NCBI RefSeq assembly: GCF_026212465.1
Contig: NC_080052.1
Coordinates: 15,101,915-15,165,914, forward strand
Direction of reading: 5' to 3'
Origin: Amaranthus tricolor
Taxonomy: Eukaryota; Streptophyta; Magnoliopsida; Caryophyllales; Amaranthaceae
DNA length: 64,000 nt
Part shown: one piece after another, positions 46,352 through 59,888 of the stretch
Layout of the letters: every line of letters begins with the position of its first letter
How positions within the stretch are numbered: the first letter of the stretch is position 1
Notes under the pieces: model-generated
Database searches by the model: none
What the model was told of the DNA's origin: nothing
What the model saw: only the letters and a program-made list of their open reading frames with translations
Made by a program: the position numbers and the translations under genes

Positions 46352-47318
46352 TTAATTTATCAACGCCCTTAAATATTGTAACAATTAAGTAGATATGTAT
46401 TAGTTCTTAGAATGAACTTTTTGAACTTATGAAATGCACCTTTTGAGCTAATAAAATGCACTTTTTGAATTATCTATTAGTGTTTGTAATGCACCTTTTG
46501 AACTTCATAATGCCAATAATTTGAATGAAAATAAAATTGTTACAACATTTAAGGGCATTGATAAATTAATCGGTGAATTAAACGTTAAAATGATGAATTA
46601 AACATTTGAGAGCAAAAATTAGATGCTAGCATGTGAAAAAATCTTACAAAATGACGAATAAACAGAAATTAACAATAATTTAACGGACAATACTACCACA
46701 GTTAGATAATGCATAAACTTGATGCTACCATGTGGAAAAATCTTGCAAAAGTGTTACTGGCATTTCATAAAAACTAGATTCTACCATGTGGAATTTCCCA
46801 AAATGAAAACCTAAAATCTTAAGAGCAACGCAATAAAACCTAAAAAATCTTATGTAAGCGCAATAAATGAAAATCATCAGATAATTTAAATCATTTAATC
46901 AAAATGAATTAGCGGCTAAATCAAAATAACACGTCAAAAATTCAGAAACAACTTCAAAAGAAGAATAATCGAACCTGATACTTGATTTTCTTTAAAATTA
47001 AATGACCTAACCTTGTGGATGGAAATCAAAACTTGTGAATAGAAATCGACAAAATCAAAATAAAATCAACATTAATGAGGAAGGAAAAATGAGCACGAAA
47101 GGATGAGATTAATATGAGGTTGGAAAAAATGAGTAAGGAAAATAAGAAGGGGCAAAATTCAGCAAATGTGGAAGGAAGAACAATTGATAATGGCATGGGA
47201 TGACTAAGAAAAAAATACTGTGAGAAATCACAGAATCAAACGAAAACCCTTAAACCTCATCTTCATTGAAAAGGTGATGCAAATACCCTTTCAAAAATGA
47301 AAGAAAACTGAAGAAACC

Positions 47319-47805
47319 TGTTGAAATACAGTGTGACTCGAACAAGTTGCCAGGCAGAGAGACCTCCGTGGGGCGCGGAGTTATTTCTGATCTCAATCTG
47401 CGGCTCGCGTAATTTTACGCGGGTCGCGCAATTGGAGTTTCTTTTCACGGGAAACGTCTTTTGGGACGGTTACCTTTATTTGTGGTCGGTTATTTGTGGT
47501 TACTTAGAGCTCAAACCGTCTTTCAAGTTGGTTTGATTATAAATACCTCGCTTGTTAGCACGATAAGAAAAAAAACGCAAAACACAAAGTGAGGAAAACT
47601 AAGAGAGAAAAAGCTTGGAGAGTCATTGTTGTGGTTTCTCATGTTCATCTTGTAATCTCTCTATTTATAGTGAAAAGTTTATTCTCGGTGCCGGTGGATG
47701 TAGCTATCACGTTGATAGTAAACCATGTGATTTTCTTTATTGTTTGTTTGAATCTTTATTGTTTCATTATTGTTTTTCAATCTTTGCTTCCGCTGTCGCA
47801 CAACA
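47319..47805 (+). repeat. Solo LTR, Ty1/copia-like, 487 bp
   Basis: Starts TGTTGAAATACAG, ends GCACAACA, and is flanked by a perfect duplication aaacc (47314-47318 and 47806-47810). The paralogous unit keeps the empty site near 42520-42530. A TATA-like gattataaatacc is at about 47535. There is a GC-rich stretch at 47365-47430. No coding. Confidence 0.85.
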
Positions 47806-48014
47806 AAACCCTAAATGGAAAAAATCAATGTAGAAGAATGTGGCCTGGATCTTACCGTGATTATTCAAAAACCAAATGTAAAAGAAAAACTTCAATGGAA
47901 TTGATGATACGCCTGATGATTCGCCTGGAATTGGTGAAGCAAGTGGAGTCTAGCAGCAGGAAGATGAAGGGAGGAAGAGAAAGTTCCATAATGTGGAACA
48001 ATCTTATTGAAAGC

Positions 48015-48423
48015 AGACTCTTCATTCGATTAAACAATAAACAGCCAAAAACTTTCTTCTCTTTTTGTATGAAATATATTTATCTAACATGTTTTCCTAA
48101 GTTTTATATTTTAAATAATTGTCGCTTGAAATTTCTCTTTAAAGGATCTATAAGTTTCTATAGTGATCTAATTAATCTCATATAATTTTATAGGATCATT
48201 GTGATGCAACATAGCGGTTAAAATTTTAATTTAAAATAAGAATTTGTTTGTGTTGGATTATTATTGAGAAATTTGGCTAAGTCTACACAAGCAAACTAAG
48301 AATTTCATTTTTGTAAAACTTTGCTCCAAAGTTTGTTGCCTATTGTTTCAATTGCGTGATTAAACAATTATATCTTTGTAATACATGTAATTTAAAGATA
48401 TGTTTGCTTAATTTGATTGGAAT
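48015..48423. other. Intergenic DNA, nothing recognised
   Basis: AT-rich, no frame or repeat seen. Confidence 0.5.
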
Positions 48424-51400
48424 TGATAGGAAATTTTATTTTAACCGCAAGCGCATGGTATACTGTAGCTATTCGGGTCGGACTCAAAGAAGCGAATTGA
48501 TGAATCTGTTCAATTAATAACCACGAGATACCAAATAAGCAAAAGTAATTGATGTGTAATCTAATAGTACTATGACAAATGATTAAAATGATGCAAATAA
48601 AAAAGAAAGCAAGAACAATAAATTGATATGAAGATAATAATATAAAGTAGGTCTAGCTAGTCGAGAATCACCTAATTCTATCATGAAAATTAATTACTCT
48701 CATAATTATATGAAATTGAATCTTTAACATGATTAAAAGTGATCTTATTAAATTCAATCTTCCGCTCTATTAATGAATATCTTTTTAACCCCTTACTAAT
48801 ATCAATTCTCAAACTTCCATTTTATTGGCTAAACTAGTATGAATTTAATTTAAATATACCTCAATCCTAAATTAATCCTAATCTCAAACTTTTGTTATAT
48901 TGAAAAGGTTTACAAAGATATTTAAACTAAGGTTCATCAAACATAAATTTAATCACATATCCAAATTTCACACAATTAATCAAATAAAATGATTCCATAC
49001 ATCAAATTAGGGTCAATCCCTTAATCCTAGAAGAAAAATTTACTCCACTAGAAGTAATGATGAACATGAAATTAACAATAAGAAATAGCTTAATTATTAT
49101 GCGAAACATGATGGAAATTAGTAATTGAAGACAATTAAATAATTAATTAAAAGACAAGATGAAGAAACTTACTGATTGGAACATAAACAAATCTTGGATT
49201 GCATGAAAATATTAAAAGAAACAATGGAGAACATTAAAAAAAAAACCTAGTTTCTCCCGAAGAACACAAAAACTAAGAAAAACATAAAATTAAGCATAAA
49301 CTAAAATCTGAAAATTAACTAACCTATTTTATACTAAAGCCTATTTCCAAGAAATAACTGAAATTTTAAAAATAAAATAAAACTAATATAGATTAAACCC
49401 TTAAAGTGATGGAAGAAACCGTCGGCACATGCAGATCAGAGGTATCGCAGACTCGGCGGCCACAAGAATGACTGGGAAGCCGAGTCAGCTCCAGGCGCTA
49501 ACAAAAGCCTTGTTTTCTATAACATACCTCTAACAGACTCAAAATTCTTAATTATAATCTTCCGATTAATTATTCTGAATTTTCAATTCAAATCTCTAAT
49601 CCTTTGGTTATCCATTTCAAACCATCTTTAATTCCTAAACCTTTTCCGATTTTGTATTTTCTTTCAAATATTAAACTTAAAAAAAATATTATTTTGTTTA
49701 AAATCTTTTTATAAACACTAAAATATTATTTTATTACTTTATAGTACGAAAAGTAAAATGTTATTATTATATTCACGGTTTTGTAAAACTTTACGTTTTA
49801 ACTTTCTTCCTTAAACTAACATTACTACTTATTATTTTAACCTTATAACTTTGATTTAATTATTTTATATATAAAAAAGAGTTGTATTTTTATTATTAAC
49901 TTTAAGTATAGTTTAAACAAAATTTTCAACGTAAACTACATATTTTCATTATCAAATTTATCCATTATTTTAAAGTATATTTACTTGTACATACTAGAAC
50001 AAAAATTTGATGAACTAAAATCCTTTCTATAGTAACCCATGATATTCATCACTTACATAAGTTATCACCATTTCCTTACACAAGCTAACCTTCTTCTACA
50101 CTCCAAACTCTTACACATTCACTTACACACTCTAACTCTTACACGTTCACTTACACACTTTAAATCACTTACACAAGTTAACCTTCTTCTATACTCATAA
50201 AATACTTTTTCATACAATCTAATGAACTATAAAGTTTCCCAAACCCATTCTAAATACCCCTCTTAGCCATGAGATCACTTACACCACCATCATCAAATCT
50301 TTCTAATATTCTTTCTTATATTTTCACTTCATTAAAATCTTAATACCTTGATACCTTTATTATTAGTTGAAGAAATTCAAGAAGATGGAGCTTAAAACAC
50401 TCTTTATTTAGCTTAAATCATCATCATTATGGAGCATTATTGGCTTATTACTTTGGGTACTTAATGTATCATTATATTTGGAGTTTGGCTTTAACGATTT
50501 TGGGAGCTTAGAAGATCATCATTATTTTGGGAGTTTGGATTAATTAACTTTGGATCATTATTATCTATCTTGGAGGACATTATTTCTTATTATTTTCCTA
50601 ATTAGTACTTAGTACTAATCCTTGGTGTTAGTATGGTATAACTTCTTACTCTACTCTTTTTGTGGAATTTTATGTTATATTTACTTTATAATATGCAAAG
50701 TATGAAATATGTTGATATGTTTTAGTGGAAGTTAGTTTAATGAAATTATGATCAAGATTATATTAAGTATGTGTATGCTAAAAGTATTTTTAGTATGTTA
50801 ATATAATAATCTTTGAACAAGTTTAGGAAGTTGGGTGCAAAATTATATTCTGTGATATCAAGTATGATTTATGCTATAAACTATTGGTAGTATGTTTATG
50901 AGTTATGTGTTACATTAGGAATGTTATTATTATTTTTTAGGTTAGAATTTTTATTAATATGTTTATGTTAGCCTTCAAACTAGTTTATAAGGTAGTAAGT
51001 TATTTTATGAACGTATTTTACTAAGTATTATATTAAGAATATTGTTATTATACTTTATTTTGAGATTTAAGTTTATCCTTAAAGTTATAGTAAATTTTTA
51101 TGTTATTGCGTAAAGTTTTTATTTTTGTAAATGGTTATGTTAATTATTTAAATTTAGGATTTAGTATGATAAATTAAATTAAGTCGTTCTTTTTATAAGA
51201 AAAGAGCCCAAAACACTCATAGGCCATTCGACCACTATCATATAATAAAAAAAAGAGTTTGATTTACTATTTTAAGTTATAACAACTATTTTTGTGATAA
51301 TAATAAGATAACAATTTAAAAAGATATTTTTGAGAAATATAAGTTATTAAATATTGAAGTGTTTTTCTTGAATACATGAGAATTTCATAATAAGAGTAAC

Positions 51401-53149
51401 TTTTAATCACTATTTAGTACAAAATACTTTATTTGCTAACTATTTAACCAAAATTTATGTAAAATGATGTAAAAGTATTTTTTAGTAAACTTGCCGCTCA
51501 AATTATGTGTGATATATTGATTTTGTGAAATTACAAGTTTTACTTGTTTTATAATTAGAAATATTGACTTTTGTGAAAATTATAAGTTTGACTTGTTTTT
51601 AAACTCGAAATATTAATTTTTGTGAAATTATAAGTTTTATTTGTTTTACAACTAGAATGTTGATTTTTGCAAACCTAATAAGTTTATTTATTTTCTAAAC
51701 TTGAAATATTGATTTTAGGTGAACTTGTGGAATTTTGGAAACTTATTCAATGATGCAATTTTAACTTAAATTTTAATTAGAATATTTGATTTTTTTTTGA
51801 AGAGGATAAAGTTTTATTTATTGTAAAGTGGAAAATGTTGATTTTGGAAACTTACTTAAAGAGAAATAGATTTTAGTAGCTACTTGTGGAAAATATTAAT
51901 TTGGAGACTATTAATAGAATATTAAGTTATTAGTGTGAATTTAGCGAGCATAAATTGTGTTGGAGGGGTGACGACTCCCACCACAGTTAGGTTTAGGACT
52001 ACAGTCATCACCTAACCAGACCCTTACATATATCAGGTGTCATATTGATGTGCTTGTTGATCAGTGACAAAATTGATTAGTGTTGATACTATAATGCATG
52101 GTACGGTTATGAGTATCAACCAAATGAACTTACTTAAGTTTTAAGATTACCAAATTGTATAAGTGGTAGTAACGTACTTCTGTCAGGATTGAGAATGATA
52201 TTTTAATGACTTAAAAGTATAGAATAGAAAAAGGATATGGTAAAAGTATACGGTGATGTCAATTAATTATAAGTTCGTACTTAAATTATTATTTTGTAAA
52301 TGTAGCGTATAATTTTCGTATTTTGAGCTGGATAGGAAGTTATGCTCGGCGTTAAGCTGACCGATTCAATCGGCTGTCATACGTATCATGGATGACAGCA
52401 TTTTGCAGGATTTAGTTCAGGTTCCGATCCAGGCCGCAGCAATTACTATTTATTGGCAACTTAGCTACTTTTTATATCTTTATTGAACTTGATGATGATG
52501 TATTTTTTCCATTTTTCGCAAACAATATTTCTTATCAGATGTAATATTTACTTTTGTTTTAAACAGTTTCAGTTGTTATGATTTAAATTTTTAACAGTAT
52601 GGCATTTTGAGACTTCCGCAATATTCTGTTTTAAACATTATTATTAAATGTTAATTATGTATTGAGATTGCCGCTCTTGTTACAATACCGCCGACTCGAC
52701 AGTGACTTCAATGATGGTGAAGCCGACTTTGATGGCTGCCAAAACACACTTTCTTTCAGAACATAACGGCAACTCGGCGTAGGATTTAATGGTTTGGAAG
52801 CCGAGTCGGCTTTTAACAATGTTTTGCGAATTAAGCCCATTGCTTTTGCCGACTCGACTTTGGGTCATTACTTCCTAAAAGCTGAGTATACTTTGTACTT
52901 AGGATTATTTTGTGACATCTTTTTCATTTTTCAACTCATGAACACCATTTTCTTCTTCTCACAGTATCCTGCAATTGTATTAGCCATAAACCTTGCACAA
53001 ATACAGTCAATCATCACCAAAATTAATTCAATTACTCAATAATAATCAAATCAACAAAATTAGAGTAAATAAGCCAAAAACAATCCTAAACCGCCTCTAA
53101 ACTTCACAAAAGGAGTAAAAATTAAGTACAATAAATGCAAGTAATTGCA
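48424..53149 (-). repeat. Probable LTR of an Athila-like gypsy element, split by a solo-LTR-like insertion
   Basis: Plus-orientation ends TGATAGG...TTGCA would read TGCAA...CCTATCA on the minus strand. A minus-strand purine tract (gcatgggggag, about 53159-53171) lies just inside. Without the insertion at 49529-52684 the length is about 1.57 kb. Repeated gccgagtcggc/gccgactcg words occur at 49450-49490 and 52690-52860. The second LTR is not in the window, so this remains tentative. Confidence 0.4.
49529..52684 (+). mobile_element. Solo-LTR-like insertion, 3.16 kb
   Basis: Ends TCTAACAG...TGTTACA (the first G appears mutated to C) with a perfect 5-bp duplication atacc (49524-49528 and 52685-52689). 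It has no coding and is very AT-rich. It includes a ggggtgacgactcccaccac segment near 51965 and a gcagg...ggttccgatccagg segment near 52415, resembling the internal layout of the insertions at 44520 and 53881. Confidence 0.6.
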
Positions 53150-53875
53150 CTTATGAAACTCCCCCATGCTTAACCTTTGCTCGTCCTCGAGCAAATCAAC
53201 GTGAAAATATATGAAAGTCAAGGTTAAGACACGGTCTCTAGTTCCTAGTTTAACGCCTCCCTTTCCTAAACTTCACTAATCCCCCTTTATTTGGCTGACA
53301 CTACACAGCCCAAAAGCAAGAGTACCAACAAAAAGTACCCAAATCCCTACACTTCAACCTTCTTATGACTCCCAAAGAATATGAAAAAGAATGAATTTCC
53401 ACACTTATTCCTCCATTTGTGGCCTACCCAAAAACCTTCCTTATAGCTCCCACTTCTTATGTCGCCACTCCAAGTAAAATGAATATGATTTAAAATTTCT
53501 CGTTATGTCTCGTTTTGTCGGGAACTCATTTTTGGAGCTTTCGTCCTAGCCACTCATTAACTTTTTAAATTCCCACTTTCTCGCCCACTCATGCCGCTCT
53601 TTTAGTTAGGTTGCCCTTTTGGGTTTTCAACCTAGCTGGGCTTTTCTCTTTTCAAGCATTTTTTTTTTCTTTTTTCATTCCCTTTTTCAATAAAGAACAT
53701 GTACAAACTCAGCCATAATGGAATTAAAATTACAATGTATATGCAAGCTTAATTCATACGAAAAAAAATATAAGATAGAAAACATGAACAAGCAAGCAAT
53801 AGGTTCCCCCATGCTTGTTTTTCATGGTGAGTAGCAAGAGAGTATTGAGCAACCCTTAAAAATATAAGGGTCTTC
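53150..53875 (-). other. 3' untranslated region of the Athila-like element, part 1
   Basis: Lies on the inner side of the purine tract. It contains ctcgtcctcgagcaa and a long pyrimidine-rich section on the plus strand; no open coding. It continues at 59045 after the insertion. Confidence 0.4.
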
Positions 53876-54137
53876 AGTAATGTAACACCCCGTAATTTAT
53901 CGGAATTAAAAAACATATAATAATAATATAAAATAAATAAGTATTATTAAATTATATTATTTACATAGATAATTATAAGAAATAAAGTAAGTTAAATTTT
54001 AATGGTAATGCATTTTATCGCGTAGCATTTCTTTTCTGTTTAAAAAAAAATAGACAATTACTTAATTAATTAATTAATAAAAAAAAATTTAATTTTGTGG
54101 GAGGTGAAGGGGTGGCCGGTTGGTGCTATCATGGGAG

Positions 54138-55060
54138 TAGAGGTGTTCATTCGGGTGATCGGGTTTCAGACGGGTTTCATTCGGTTCGGTTGTATTTCGG
54201 ATCGGTTATATTCAGATGCATGTTACGATGGGTCATACTCGGGTCGAGACGATTAGTCATGGTTCGGTTGAAGATCGGTTATTCGAGCTATCGCGTTAGC
54301 ATCAATTCGGTGTCGGTTGAAGTTCGTATCGAGATTCAATCGGTCTCGGGTTGTCATCGATTAATAATTGGTTCAGTTTTACCGGGTACAGATCGGGTTC
54401 GGGTATTTTTCAAGTAAAATTCGGCTACAAATTACGAATTACTAATTATTATCGATTGAATCAGTATTAGATTAAGTTGTTAGTCATTTTTTAATAATGA
54501 TAAGGTTCCCTTTACTTAAAGCAAAAAATACTTAAAATGCAAATCAATCAGTGATCATTATTACATTGTTACTTTTATTTGTTTGACCAAAAATTAAAAT
54601 TATAAAGTTCTATCAATTTTCATCTAATTCAATCAAAAGTAGTTAAATAAACATTGATCATTGATTATTAACTCTAAATATATGAAACCATGTATTTATA
54701 AAATTTATTTTATTAAAATATTTATCACTTTATTAGAATAACTAATAAGATTATTGAATATGAGTCGATTATATTTTTATGTAAAAATTTGGTTCAGGTT
54801 TACAACAGTTCGATCTAAACTTCGTTCGGGTTAAGACTGTTTTAGCCGGATCGATTTCGGTTTCGAGCATGATTCGGGTAGCATATGACTCGGGTCGGTC
54901 ATTATTAGGTTGGGATAATCTCGGTTAACAGTTATATGTAGGTTACAACAATCCGTTATAGCTCGGGTTCAGTTTTCCCATTTTCAGTTGTCAACTGGTT
55001 CGGGTAAAACTTCGGGTCGGGTAATGTCGGTTCGATAAACCTAAAAAAGTAACAGCTCTA
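54138..55060. mobile_element. Non-autonomous hAT-like element (hAT4)
   Basis: 923 bp, ends TAGAGGTGTT (left) and TAGAGCTGTT (right, complemented). The duplication is catgggag / aatgggag (7 of 8 identical). Both ends are filled with tcgggt/ttcggt repeats, the same style as hAT3. No transposase. Confidence 0.7.
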
Positions 55061-55353
55061 AATGGGAGGAGTCTTGTAACTCCTCTCATAATTGTGCATT
55101 ATGGTACATTAAATGAATTACCTTCTTAATGGTCTTTTAATCCCATAATCCTTCACATTTCTATGTTTCAAGTGAACAAAAAAAATTCAGAAAAATCTTC
55201 CTCTTTGCTCTCTTGTTTTCGGCACATCAAAGAAAAAAAAATTTGTTGTTCCATCCAATCTTTTATTAAAGGGGTAAGTTTAGTTGAATTGTTAATTATA
55301 GATTTTATATATAAGATTTTTAAGATGAATTATATTTTATGTATGATAATATC

Positions 55354-56794
55354 TGTTGACTCTCTTAGGTTTTGATGATGACTACACTTTAAGTAAACAA
55401 ATGTATTTTCAGAGATTGTGTGCAGGTCAATATCCGGTCGTGATTAAGATCGTTGATCGTACCTATGAATTAGTCTATGAACATGTACTCGTCAAAGGAA
55501 TCCAAAGAAGTTAGAAAGGGTATATCGCTTAGGATGTCAAATGTAGATAAGAGGTCTACTGTTCCCAAGTTTGATGATCTAACAAAACTGGAATTTGGAA
55601 ACAGTGCAGTGTTCCCAGACTAGAGTCTGAAGAAAATGGGTCTGCTGGAAATTCTAATTATTATATTTTCTGATTTTTAGTTGATGTATTAGTTAAAATT
55701 AATTTGTTGCATTAATTAAGTATTAAGTTAATTGGCAAAATATTTTCTAAACCACCTAACGTATGATTTTCTAAATCCTTTTTCTGAGCCTTTATTTTCG
55801 GATCTATATTTAGTGAATAACTAAATTAGCTAAATATAGTGAAGGGAACAACATCTGATTTTAAGGTATCCTTAGCTATTATTAGTGAAAGGTAACCGTG
55901 CATATTATTGGAAAAGGGAACCAAAGCTAATTTTAGTTAAAAGAAACCGTAAGCTATTATTAGTATAAGGGAACTATGACTAATTTTCCTATTGTTAGTA
56001 AAAGGGAACGGTAGCTAATGTTAAGGAAACCGTGGCTTTGATTTAATCAAATGTACACCTATTTTACCTTTTGATAAGACAATAACCGTAGGTTTGACCT
56101 TACTAATTGAGATCCATATTATTCTCCTTATTATTAGGGATAAGGGAATAGTGGGTAGTTACCTCCTTTTTATTAGGAAATGAACTCTATAAATAGAGGA
56201 TTCGACTGTTCCTCAAATTATGCATTCGTATGAGAAATTAAATTCATACGTTATTTTTGGAAAATCAACAAGAAATATTTTGTTTTAAAAATTGCCAATT
56301 AACTTATAACATTTTTTTGTGCAGCTCTTTGATTTTATCTTTAGACAATTTTATCCTTGTAAAAGGGTTTTTGAGTGATTTGTTGTAACTAGACTTGGGT
56401 GAGTCTAGGGGAGAATTAGAAAGCTTCTAGTGAAGCTAGAGAAGAGATTAGCTTGGAGTAGAGCTAAGAGAGTTGCTTTGAGTGAAGCAATTAAAAGGAG
56501 AAGTTGGCCTAGTAAGAGAAGCTTCGAGTGAAGCGAGGTGTTTATGTAATTGTAACGAATTGCCTAAAACATAGTGAAGAGTTTTGAAATCCCGAGGGGT
56601 CGTGGTTTTTCCTTCTATTTAGGCCTACAAGGTTTCCACGTAAAATCGTGTTGTCTCTTTCATTATTTCGTTCTAAGTTTAAGTTTTATTTCTTTTATCT
56701 AATTTCGCAAAAACAGGGCAAAAGTACTTAAACTTATTACAACAACAATTCACTCCCCCTCTTATTGCTGTTCCCATCTCTAACACAGTCTACA
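55354..56794 (+). repeat. Solo LTR of a SIRE-type copia element
   Basis: 1441 bp, TGTTGACTC...CAGTCTACA, with a perfect 5-bp duplication atatc (55349-55353 and 56795-56799). Composition and the gagtctag...gtgaagc...cgaagc-type internal repeats (56390-56540) fit SIRE LTRs. TATAAATAGAGG at about 56190 is a probable TATA box. Confidence 0.8.
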
Positions 56795-56899
56795 ATATCC
56801 TATGACTTTTAGGAGGATTGAGTAATTTTTTTTTATAATTTTCTCTAATAATCGTTTAATCAACTTTAGTTTGTTAAAAGGATTAAGTTATGTTTCTTT

Positions 56900-57035
<136 letters not shown>

Positions 57036-57573
57036 CTTTCTTGATTTATATTCTTTAACAAATTTTAAATTTGTCATAAGAATTAAGTTTATATTGATAT
57101 TTAAATATATTTCTTTTATGATCTATATTTCTCTGACTAAATTTGAATTTGTTAGAAGAAATTTAAATGGTATGGTTCAAGTAATTTAGTCATCCAAGAG
57201 TTTATAAATCCTTTAGCAAAATTTGATTTGCTTTAGGGATTGTATTTATATATATGTCTTGATTCATAAGGGTGAATTGGTTTTATGATTCTCTACAAAA
57301 TTTTAATTTGTTAAGAGAATTAAGTATTTAATTTAATTATCATAATTTATGAAATTTTAAGTTTTTTTGAAGGATCTTGTGGATGGGCATGTTTTTTTTT
57401 TAATTTGATGGTTTTTATACTTTGATGATGGGGTTTTGTGTATTAATATATGTGTGGAAATATCAAGTGGTTGTGTGATAGAAAAACTTGTCTTGTTTGT
57501 TTTATCTTAGTAGTTGTAATTTAGTCTTGTTAGATTTATTTTGGTCATGAGATTAAAAAGGTTTAATAATTTG

Positions 57574-57576
<3 letters not shown>

Positions 57577-57652
<76 letters not shown>
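57577..57652. repeat. (TA)n microsatellite, ~75 bp
   Basis: Uninterrupted TA run, 545 bp from the previous one. Confidence 0.95.
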
Positions 57653-57656
<4 letters not shown>

Positions 57657-59044
57657 TATAGTAATAATAAAATAATAGGAATTTTCGGACAGCAACTGCT
57701 GCCTCGGCATTGGCGCCCGATCCGAAAATGTTAGGCGTGTTTCGTTGTTGTTTTATGTACCCGATGTGTTAAAAACTTGTTAAACGCTTAAAATAATTAA
57801 AAATAGTAATTGGATGTTAAAAATTATGAAATTTGGTACCCAATGTAATTGATGCGTTCCGGACGCAGTGGTGAAGTTGGATTTTTCATTTGAATTTTCT
57901 AAACTGTCCGAAATGGCCATTTAAGTCTCTGGTTAAAATTTAAAGTTTGGAACTATTGGAAATTGGATGAAAACATTTAAAATTATCAAGTCTTAGTATT
58001 ATCTTAGTAGTATGGAGTGGATTAAATGTGTAAACACATTCTAATACGTGATCGTTTTGTGTGTGTGTTATTTAGGACATCGATTTATAAGAGGGTGAAA
58101 TTTTTGTCGTGCTTGAACATCGTTTGTTTGCAGGGCTTAAAGGTATACGCTTAGACCATATTGTTTATGTGGTTGTGCAAGTAGTGTTGATTAATTTCTC
58201 ATCGAGGCATTGTAAATCACATAAGGAATATAGATCTCAAATAATTTGAAAGAAGTTAAGTTGGAAGTTGAGGATTTATGCGTTTGTTACCCAAAGGGGT
58301 TAACGTTTTGGTTTGGATTATTACAATTATTGTTCCCATGGCAGTTTTTGATCATTACGGTTACCATGGGGGTATGCATACTTTACCTCTAACGACCCGC
58401 ACAAGACGGGCAACGTCTTAGGTCAGTGGTTGCCTTGGGATTAGCTCTCCCAAGTGTATTCCTCCAAAAGGTTTGGATTTTTACTTGAATGACCCGAACA
58501 GGATGGGCTACGTTACAAGTTGGGATTATCTAGTAATGAATGTATTAGAGCCTTTGCATGCTAGGATGAACACATTGCTTGTATTCAACCTGTTTAACAA
58601 TTGTATGCAGTCTCTGACGTGTATTAGAATTGTTCTTTGGAACTTGTTACTTGCTGTCGTACGCCGACTAGCAGGTTGATTGCAGGTGGGGACTGGAGTG
58701 AGGACTCAACCTAGGACCCGTTATCATCAAGACAATGTTTTCTTATGTAATAAAATAATGAGTAGTAGCAATTTCAATTATGTAACAAAATTTTAGTTCG
58801 GTTTCGTTCGCGTTTCATTATTTCAGTTTAATTCTATTTAGAGGCCAATAGGCTCTCGAGATGTAAGATAGGAATTTTCGTAGGTTTGCTACCATCGTAT
58901 GTTTTATTTCTGTTTATTCATATTCCTTTATCGATGGAACGTTCACGATCCTAGACAAGATGTTTCTTTAGTGTCCACTATGTGAACCGGGATCATGTTT
59001 TCATATGATTTTTCGTGTCACTTAAGCCGGGTCGTTACAAGTAA

Positions 59045-59760
59045 ACTTGGATAAATCAATTAAAGCATAACGATATAGAAGATGAAGCGTACCTAATGAA
59101 ATGCCAATGATGAAATCGAGATAGCACCATTAATTACAACATTACGTCTTAAAACATGAAACATCAGCTCTCCTTATGAATCCCCAAAAGTGAAAGGCTT
59201 CCCATCTTAATCCTTCTTTTCTCTCATAAAATGATCTCACTGTGTCAGCCCATAAAATTTCAAAAACCCCTTGTCAACCTCATACCCATCCCAACACAAT
59301 ACTACTATCATAACCACGACATAATATACCAAACAAAACATCCATACTCTCAGAACTTTAAGGCTCATATAATAGAGCTCTTGGAGCTCTTAATTTTGAT
59401 CAAAGAGGATGGGGACTTTATGTTGGTCAAAATTTTTAGCTCATATTAATGCAATGGTTGATAAAAAAAAGTGGTATGCAAGAATCTAAGTGAGGATGGC
59501 TAGGTTGCTTAGAGTGTGACTATCTAGAGGAGCTAGAATGTAGTGAAAGACAAGAATAAGAATAGAAATATACCTGCAAGTGTAGCAGCAAAAGATGAAT
59601 AATGATAGCAGCTGATGAACCCTTACTCTCCTTTTGCCTAGACCTCCTTCATAGGTTATTGGCTAGCATTCTCTCTTATTTTTTTAATTTTTCGTTTTTA
59701 ATTTTTTTAAAATTTTTTTCCTTTTTTTAATAGGAAAAGGGGTAAATAAAAAAGGGAAAA
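59045..59760 (-). other. 3' untranslated region of the Athila-like element, part 2
   Basis: Continuation after the solo-LTR insertion. No coding seen on either strand. Confidence 0.4.
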
Positions 59761-59761
59761 C

Positions 59762-59780
59762 AATAATAATAATAATAATA

Positions 59781-59815
<35 letters not shown>

Positions 59816-59833
59816 TATTATTATTATTATTAT

Positions 59834-59888
<55 letters not shown>
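59762..59888. repeat. (AAT)n-(ATT)n-(AAT)n palindromic microsatellite
   Basis: AAT repeats switch to ATT repeats at about 59813-59837 and back to AAT, so the strand can fold into a hairpin. Confidence 0.95.

Larger units (their letters stand above)
44441..46799. mobile_element. Foldback MULE (Mutator-like), split by a solo-LTR-like insertion
   Basis: The ends match over a long inverted repeat: the left arm starts gggaaatttcac and the complemented right end gggaaattccac, continuing with gatttttccacatggtagc in both. It is flanked by a perfect 9-bp duplication aaaatgaaa (44432-44440 and 46800-46808), the Mutator signature. Removing the inner insertion leaves about 700 bp made of two ~280-bp arms around a short centre, so it is almost a perfect foldback. 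No transposase. Confidence 0.88.
33836..48014. repeat. Tandem pair of an unidentified ~1-kb unit, carrying four primary insertions
   Basis: Copy A is 33836-34409 plus 42368-42899. Copy B starts at 42903 and runs through 42951, 44243-44440, 46809-47318 and 47811-48014, once the insertions are removed. Shared landmarks: aggatggttaagcaatctta / aggatagttaagcaatctta, aatgaattagcggctaa, gaggaaggaaaaatgagcac, ggggcaaaattcagcaaatg and gatgaagggaggaagagaaa. The unit has no clear coding content. Its minus strand shows T/C-rich leader-like sequence. Each copy keeps the empty site for insertions in the other. Confidence 0.75.
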
